Below, piece after piece: positions 60,185-64,000 of a DNA stretch of 64,000 nucleotides. Within the stretch, counting starts at the first letter, position 1; every line of letters starts with the position of its first letter. Location: contig CAVZQZ010000008.1 in NCBI GenBank assembly GCA_963777565.1, positions 243,369-307,368 on the forward strand. The letters run 5' to 3'. The notes under the pieces were generated by a model that worked only from the letters and a program-made list of their open reading frames with translations, had not been told where the DNA came from and ran no database searches. Both the position numbers and the translations under genes were made by a program. The DNA is from CALMEC01 sp963777565. Its GTDB lineage: Bacteria; Actinomycetota; Thermoleophilia; Miltoncostaeales; Miltoncostaeaceae.

Positions 60185-60496
60185 ATGACCAATGAGGACG
60201 AGATTCGCGAAGCGATGAAGCAGGTGGAGGACCCGGAGCTCGGCGTGAACGTCGTGGACCTCGGGCTGCTCTACGGGGTGTCGCTCGACGATCACGGGAA
60301 GGCCATCCTCGACATGACGCTCACGTCGCCGAGCTGTCCCTTGACCGAGCAGATCCTCGCCGACTCGCAGAAGGCCGTGTTCCCGCTCGACGGTGTGCAG
60401 AGCGTCGACATCAACTGGGTGTGGGACCCGCCGTGGTCGCCGGAGGCGATGACGGACGAGGGGAAGCTGCTGATGAAGGTCATGGGGTTCATGTGA
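60185..60496 (+). CDS. SufT/MIP18 (DUF59)-like Fe-S assembly protein
   Basis: A 103-residue DUF59 protein: EIREAMKQVEDPELGVNVVDLGLLYGVSLDD (the DPELxxxVVDLGLVY motif), MTLTSPSCPLTEQILADSQKAV (conserved Cys in SPSCP), INWVWDPPWSPEAM (WDPPW). Members of SufT/PaaD/MIP18 mature iron-sulfur proteins. The TGA overlaps the ATG of the HesB-like gene (ATGTGATGA), so both are translated together. Confidence 0.92.
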   Translation: MTNEDEIREAMKQVEDPELGVNVVDLGLLYGVSLDDHGKAILDMTLTSPSCPLTEQILADSQKAVFPLDGVQSVDINWVWDPPWSPEAMTDEGKLLMKVMGFM

Positions 60497-60963
60497 TGAG
60501 CGACGCGACGACCCAGACCGTGCCCGCGACGGCCGAGGGTGTACCGGCCCCGGCGATGACGCTGGAGGAGAAGAAGGCCGCCGCCCGTGCGCGGGCCCGG
60601 GCCGCGAAGGAGGCCCGGGCCGCGGGGGCGGCGCAGGTCGACGTCAGCGACGCCGCGGTCGCCTACATCCGTCAGGCCGCGCAGGAGCAGAACGCGGAGG
60701 CGGGGGTTCGGCTGCGTATCCTCGCCGGCGGCTGCTCGGGGCTGGAATATCGCCTCGATCTCCTACAGCCGGGCGACAGCCCCGAGGACGGCGAGCGTGA
60801 GCTCGTGTCGAACGGCGTGCGCCTGCTGATGGACCTGAAGAGCTCGATTCACGTGACCGGCTCGGTCATCGACTACGAATCGACACTGCTTCGCCGCGGG
60901 TTAAGCTCAAGAACCCCAACGCGAAGAGCACCCTGCAGCTGCGGCGACAGCTTCGGGGTGTAG
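60496..60963 (+). CDS. HesB/IscA/ErpA-type A-type Fe-S carrier (C-terminal sequence scrambled)
   Basis: A 155-residue protein with an unusual N-terminal lead of about 55 residues rich in alanine and arginine (EEKKAAARARARAAKEARAAG), then the A-type core: VDVSDAAVAYIRQAAQ, GVRLRILAGGCSGLEYRLDL (first Cys), DSSIHVTGSVIDYE-like LKSSIHVTGSVIDYEST, and ending CSCGDSFGV. The stretch between RRG and CSCG reads LSSRTPTRRAP in this frame but FKLKNPNAKST in the neighbouring one, implying two compensating indels (60900 and about 60930). Usually FKxxNPNAxSTCGCGxSF. Confidence 0.88.
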   Translation: MSDATTQTVPATAEGVPAPAMTLEEKKAAARARARAAKEARAAGAAQVDVSDAAVAYIRQAAQEQNAEAGVRLRILAGGCSGLEYRLDLLQPGDSPEDGERELVSNGVRLLMDLKSSIHVTGSVIDYESTLLRRGLSSRTPTRRAPCSCGDSFGV

Positions 60964-61290
60964 CAACCCGACTGCGTTCTGCGTTCACACCTGCCGTGGC
61001 GGCCCCTCCCCAGAGGTGAACCTGCGAGACCGGCGGCCGGCCGTCCCGCGGGTAACGGCGAAGGCGTGGGGATGCTGCCCCGCTGACCGGCCGCCATCTG
61101 CCGCTTCAGCGCGTCACGGGCGAGCCCCGCCCTCTCTGCCCAAGGGCCATGCACACCAGCCGGTGAGCTCGCTCCGACCCGCCGCCGGCGCCAGGGCCCA
61201 ACGCCACGGCCCGCCCGCGCGCGTCGGATTGCCCCGTCGCGAACGGGGAGGGGCGCGGGCGCGGGACACCAGGAGCTGGGGGCGGTGCGC

Positions 61291-61498
61291 ATGGCCGAGG
61301 TCGCCCGGACGCGGGGCTGGTCGAACGCCCAGACGTACAACGCCTAGCGGCTCATCGACGGCGGCATGGGTGAGCGCCTGTGGCTACAAGTCCTTCGAGG
61401 AGACCACGTTCGGCGTGGGCACAGAGGCCCTCGAGGGGGAGGGCTGGGTCTACTACCTGTACGAGGAACGCCTCGAGGAGGTCGAGGGGCTCATCTGA
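61291..61498 (+). pseudogene. Decayed copy 2 of the 68-residue gene at 40562
   Basis: MAEVARTRGWSNAQTYNA then a TAG at 61345-61347 (CAG in copy 1), RLIDGGMGERL, an extra T that shifts the frame, then GYKSFEETTFGVGTEALEGEG and WVYYLYEERLEEVEGLI. Flanks also match copy 1 (GGACGCGGGGCTGGTCG, GCTCGCTGGACGCC), so a segment of some 300 bp was duplicated. Confidence 0.8.
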
Positions 61499-61634
61499 TC
61501 CTGGCCTCGCGGGCCCCGGCTCGCTGGACGCCTGGGTCGATCGGGGGAGAAGGAGCCTGATCCGGTCGGCTTCCGGTGACTCCTCCGATGCAGCTTCCGC
61601 CGACGCGCCGCCGCTTCTCGTCGGGGGAAACCGT

Positions 61635-61877
61635 CTACTCGCCCGCATACCCTCGCAGACGCACCTCGGCCTCGTCGGCAAGGGTCGAACCGGCCCGGTT
61701 GGCCGTGAGACGGCTGGCGCGTACCGCCGAACCGTCCGGGAGCTTCAGTGAGCCCGAGTAGTAGGCGATGCCGGTCTTGCCGATCGCGGTGACGACAATC
61801 GCGGTGCAGCCCTGCGCCTCAAGGGCTCGGAGGCGCCGGCGGACGGCATCAGAGGTGTCCCCGGTGACGACGATCAT
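61635..61877 (-). CDS. Small hypothetical protein coupled to groEL
   Basis: An 80-residue protein whose ATG overlaps the groEL stop (AATGA). MIVVTGDTSDAVRRRLRALEAQGCTAIVV and TAIGKTGIAYYSGSLKLPDGSAVRASRLTANRAGSTLADEAEVRLRGYAG, cited in pieces. It looks like a small alpha/beta fold with no known family. Translational coupling to groEL is unusual. No adjacent ribosome-binding site of its own. Confidence 0.65.
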   Translation of the reverse strand: MIVVTGDTSDAVRRRLRALEAQGCTAIVVTAIGKTGIAYYSGSLKLPDGSAVRASRLTANRAGSTLADEAEVRLRGYAGE

Positions 61878-63499
61878 TCGTACCCGTCCATCCCGCCGTA
61901 GTTCTGCCCCATGCCGCCCGCCGCACCGGCCTTCTCGGGGGCCTCCGCCACCACGCACTCGACGGTGATGATGTTCTTGGCGATCGACGCGGCGTTCTGA
62001 AGCGCCGAGCGGGTGACCATCGCCGGGTCGATGATGCCGGCCTTGACCAGGTCGACGTACTCGCCCGACTCCACGTCAAGGCCCATGCCCGGCTTGAGCT
62101 CCTTCACCTTGCCGATCACCACCGAGCCCTCCAGGCCCGCGTTGTCGGCGAGCTGGCGAAGGGGCTCCTCGAGCGCCCGGCGCACGATCGCCGCCCCGGT
62201 CGCCTCGTCACCGGAGAGCTCGAGCGCGGCGACCGCGCCGATGGCGTTGACCAGCGCCACCCCGCCGCCGGGGACGACCCCCTCCTCAAGCGCGGCCCGG
62301 GTGGCCTGGAGGGCGTCCTCGACGCGGTGCTTTCTCTCCTTCATCTCGGTCTCTGTCGCCGCCCCCACCTTCACCACCGCAACGCCACCGGTGAGCTTGG
62401 CCAGGCGTTCCTCGAGCTTCTCGCGGTCGTAGTCGGAGTCGGTGGTCTCGATCTCAGCCTTGATCTGCCGGATGCGGCCCGTGATCTCCTCCGACTCGCC
62501 GGCCCCGTCGATGATGGTGGTGGTGTCCTTCGCCACCACCACCTTGCGCGCGCGCCCGAGTTGGGCCACTTGCGTGTTCTCGAGCTTGAGGCCCATCTCC
62601 TCTGAGACGACCTCCCGCCGGTGAGGATGGCCATGTCCTCGAGCGTGCGCTTTCTGCGATCGCCAAAGCCCGGTGCCTTGACCGCGATGCCGGTGAAGGT
62701 GCCCCGCAGCTTGTTGACGATCAGGGTGGCAAGCGCCTCGCCCTCGACGTCCTCCGCGATCACGAGCAGGGGCCTGCCGGTCTGGATCACCCGCTCCAGC
62801 AAGGGCAAAAGGTCCTTGACCGAGGAGATCTTGCCGCCGTGGATCAGGAGGTAGGGCTCCTCGGCGCCGCCTCCATCCGCTCGGGGTCGGTGACCATGTA
62901 CGGCGACATGTAGCCGGGTCGAACTGCATGCCCTCCGTGAACTCAAGCTCCATCCCGAAGGTCTGGCCCTCCTCGACGTTCACCACACCGTCCTTGCCGA
63001 CCTTCTCGATCGCATCCGAGATGATGTCGCCGACCTCACGGTCACGCGCCGAGATCGTCGCGACCCGGGCGATGTCCTCCTTGCCCTGCACCTCGCGGGC
63101 GGCCTTGGCGATCTCGCCGACGACGACCTCGACGGCCATCTCGATGCCGCGCTTCAGCCCCATCGGGTTCGCGCCGGCGGCGACGTTCTTGACGCCCTCG
63201 CGGACGATCGCCTGCGCGAGGACGGTGGCCGTGGTAGTGCCGTCACCGGCGACGTCGTTCGTCGCGGTCGCGACCTCGCGCACGAGCTGCGCCCCCTGGT
63301 TCTCGAACGGGTCCTCCACGTCGATCTCACGGGCGATCGTGACCCCGTCGTTCGTCACGGTCGGAGCGCCGAAGGGCCGGTTGATCACCACGTAGCGGCC
63401 CTTGGGGCCAAGGGTAACCTTGACCGCGTCGGCCAAGGTATTGACGCCGCGCTCGAGGGAGCGGCGGGCGTCCTCGTGGAACTTCAGGTTCTTGGCCAT
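61874..63499 (-). CDS. groEL: Chaperonin GroEL, with a scrambled apical segment
   Basis: 541 residues, starting MAKNLKFHEDARRSLERGVNTLADAVKVTLGPKG and DGTTTATVLAQAIVREG (ATP site) and ending NYGGMDGYE (GGM-type tail). From about residue 195 to 297 the frame reads arginine-rich nonsense, while the neighbouring frame reads the normal apical domain EEPYLLIHGGKISSVKDLLPL ... VKAPGFGDRRKRTLEDMAILTGG. Three single-base G/C deletions near 62916, 62866 and 62614 explain this and restore frame afterwards. Normal GroEL has FDPGYMSPYMVTDPERMEA here. Chaperonin for cytosolic folding, operon with groES. Confidence 0.9.
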   Translation of the reverse strand: MAKNLKFHEDARRSLERGVNTLADAVKVTLGPKGRYVVINRPFGAPTVTNDGVTIAREIDVEDPFENQGAQLVREVATATNDVAGDGTTTATVLAQAIVREGVKNVAAGANPMGLKRGIEMAVEVVVGEIAKAAREVQGKEDIARVATISARDREVGDIISDAIEKVGKDGVVNVEEGQTFGMELEFTEGMQFDPATCRRTWSPTPSGWRRRRGALPPDPRRQDLLGQGPFALAGAGDPDRQAPARDRGGRRGRGACHPDRQQAAGHLHRHRGQGTGLWRSQKAHARGHGHPHRREVVSEEMGLKLENTQVAQLGRARKVVVAKDTTTIIDGAGESEEITGRIRQIKAEIETTDSDYDREKLEERLAKLTGGVAVVKVGAATETEMKERKHRVEDALQATRAALEEGVVPGGGVALVNAIGAVAALELSGDEATGAAIVRRALEEPLRQLADNAGLEGSVVIGKVKELKPGMGLDVESGEYVDLVKAGIIDPAMVTRSALQNAASIAKNIITVECVVAEAPEKAGAAGGMGQNYGGMDGYE

Positions 63500-63544
63500 C
63501 TGCGGATGCCTTTCGCTCTCTCATCTCCCCACGGGGGTGGGCCG

Positions 63545-63916
63545 CTACTTCGTTGGACGGCGGGCGCTTCGGCCTGCGGGCTTGGCCGCCAGCTTCGCGG
63601 CGGCGCGGCTGGCGCGGCTGGCGCGGCTGGCGCCCGCGACCTTCGCCGAGATGTCGGCTTCGGCGAGGATCAGGACCTCCTCGCCCTCGAGCGTGACCTC
63701 GGTGCCGCCGTACTTGGAGTAGACGACCTCGTCGCCCACGGCGACGTCCATGGGCACGCGGCTGCCGTCCTCGTAGCGACCCGCCCCCACTGCGAGCACC
63801 CTGCCTCGCTGGGGTCTCTCCTTGGCGGTGTCGGGCAGCACGATGCCGCTCGCGGTGACCTCTTCCTGCTCGACGGCTTTGACGATCACGCGATCGCCCA
63901 GCGGCGTCAGGTTCAT
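63545..63916 (-). CDS. groES: Co-chaperonin GroES with basic C-terminal extension
   Basis: A 123-residue protein, ATG 63916 after CCAGGAGGAG. Core: LTPLGDRVIVKAVEQEEVTASGIVLPDTAKERPQRGRVLAVGAGRYEDG (mobile loop EEVTASGIVLPDTAKE), VAVGDEVVYSKYGGTEVTLEGEEVLILAEADI. GroES usually ends there (about 95 residues); this one adds about 28 residues, GASRASRASRAAAKLAAKPAGRSARRPTK in parts, encoded partly by three 9-bp tandem repeats (63602-63628). It caps GroEL in the folding cycle; the extension is novel to me. Confidence 0.95.
   Translation of the reverse strand: MNLTPLGDRVIVKAVEQEEVTASGIVLPDTAKERPQRGRVLAVGAGRYEDGSRVPMDVAVGDEVVYSKYGGTEVTLEGEEVLILAEADISAKVAGASRASRASRAAAKLAAKPAGRSARRPTK
63602..63628 (-). 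repeat. 9-bp tandem repeat in the groES extension
   Basis: GGCGCGGCT occurs three times in a row, encoding ASR repeats of the GroES tail. Slippage at this unit may have made the extension. Confidence 0.8.
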
Positions 63917-63987
63917 CGGCTCCTCCTGGGGTCGAGTCTGGCCGCAAGATCGTTGGCCTCGACGTCGGACACCAGATATGGCCGGCG

Positions 63988-64000
63988 TTGGCACTCACTC
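63988..64000 (-). promoter_or_regulatory. Half CIRCE element at the window edge (HrcA operator)
   Basis: TTGGCACTC (63988-63996) resembles TTAGCACTC of the CIRCE inverted repeat upstream of groES; in the groES direction it is the 3' half GAGTGCCAA. The other half would lie beyond the window. HrcA control of groESL is expected. Confidence 0.5.

Noticed and set aside
1..64000. CRISPR arrays, rRNA genes, riboswitches
   Set aside because: No regularly spaced repeats, rRNA stretches or known riboswitch cores were noticed on reading both strands.

Overview
The window is a high-GC chromosomal segment of an actinobacterium. Gene density is high, GTG starts are common, and the toolkit is that of a soil actinomycete: DtxR, OsmC, PadR and TetR regulators, an RsbW-like kinase, a STAS antagonist, a GT4 trehalose synthase, and a groES-groEL operon next to a probable CIRCE half-site. 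A Thermoleophilia-like lineage is my guess from gene content only; no rRNA is present to test it.

Layout. 1-8.5 kb: partial YihY protein, tRNA-Glu, typA, DtxR regulator, OsmC, class IV aminotransferase, channel-like membrane protein, a divergent PadR/cupin pair, methyltransferase and SRPBCC protein. 8.6-12.7 kb: MacB/FtsX-type ABC exporter with a frameshifted permease. 12.8-17.9 kb: RsbW-like kinase, frameshifted intradiol dioxygenase, cyclase, thioredoxin-fold protein, PadR regulator and cyclopropane fatty acid synthase. 17.9-23.1 kb: archease and RtcB RNA ligase (overlapping), CapA-like protein, a phosphoribosyltransferase-hydrolase fusion, and a convergent PRPP synthetase. 23-31 kb: FAD oxidase, DUF4260/TetR operon, Hsp20, cupin/TetR pair, DrrAB-like exporter and a metallo-beta-lactamase-fold protein. 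31-40.8 kb: aminotransferase, trehalose synthase, flavin reductase-like protein, an M20 peptidase translationally coupled to a DUF1611 protein, a broken flavodoxin and a VOC protein.

41-58 kb is an accessory, decaying region. It carries repeats containing the 3' part of lysine-type tRNA genes, resembling integration sites, at about 41.0, 42.1, 49.1, 53.6 and 57.8 kb, plus a tRNA-Arg 3' fragment. Between them lie intact genes (Fe/Mn superoxide dismutase, an 884-residue esterase plus M15-peptidase fusion, alpha/beta hydrolase, a second PadR/monooxygenase pair, acetamidase with a MoaD-like protein, a CPBP protease) and relics of katG, glycoside hydrolases, a YCII protein, a crotonase and two transposases.

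58.7-64 kb returns to ordinary genes: STAS antagonist, a SufT-like/HesB-like Fe-S pair, a decayed second copy of a small gene seen at 40.6 kb, and groES-groEL-(80-residue protein). 

Single-base indels, mostly in G/C runs, break or scramble several genes with otherwise strong coding signal (FtsX permease, dioxygenase, flavodoxin, groEL, HesB-like). Some may be consensus errors; the 41-58 kb wrecks also contain stop codons and missing segments and look like real decay. The best candidates for novelty are the 884-residue fusion, the M20-DUF1611 pair, the two PadR paralogues with matching palindromes, and the tRNA-fragment repeat family.
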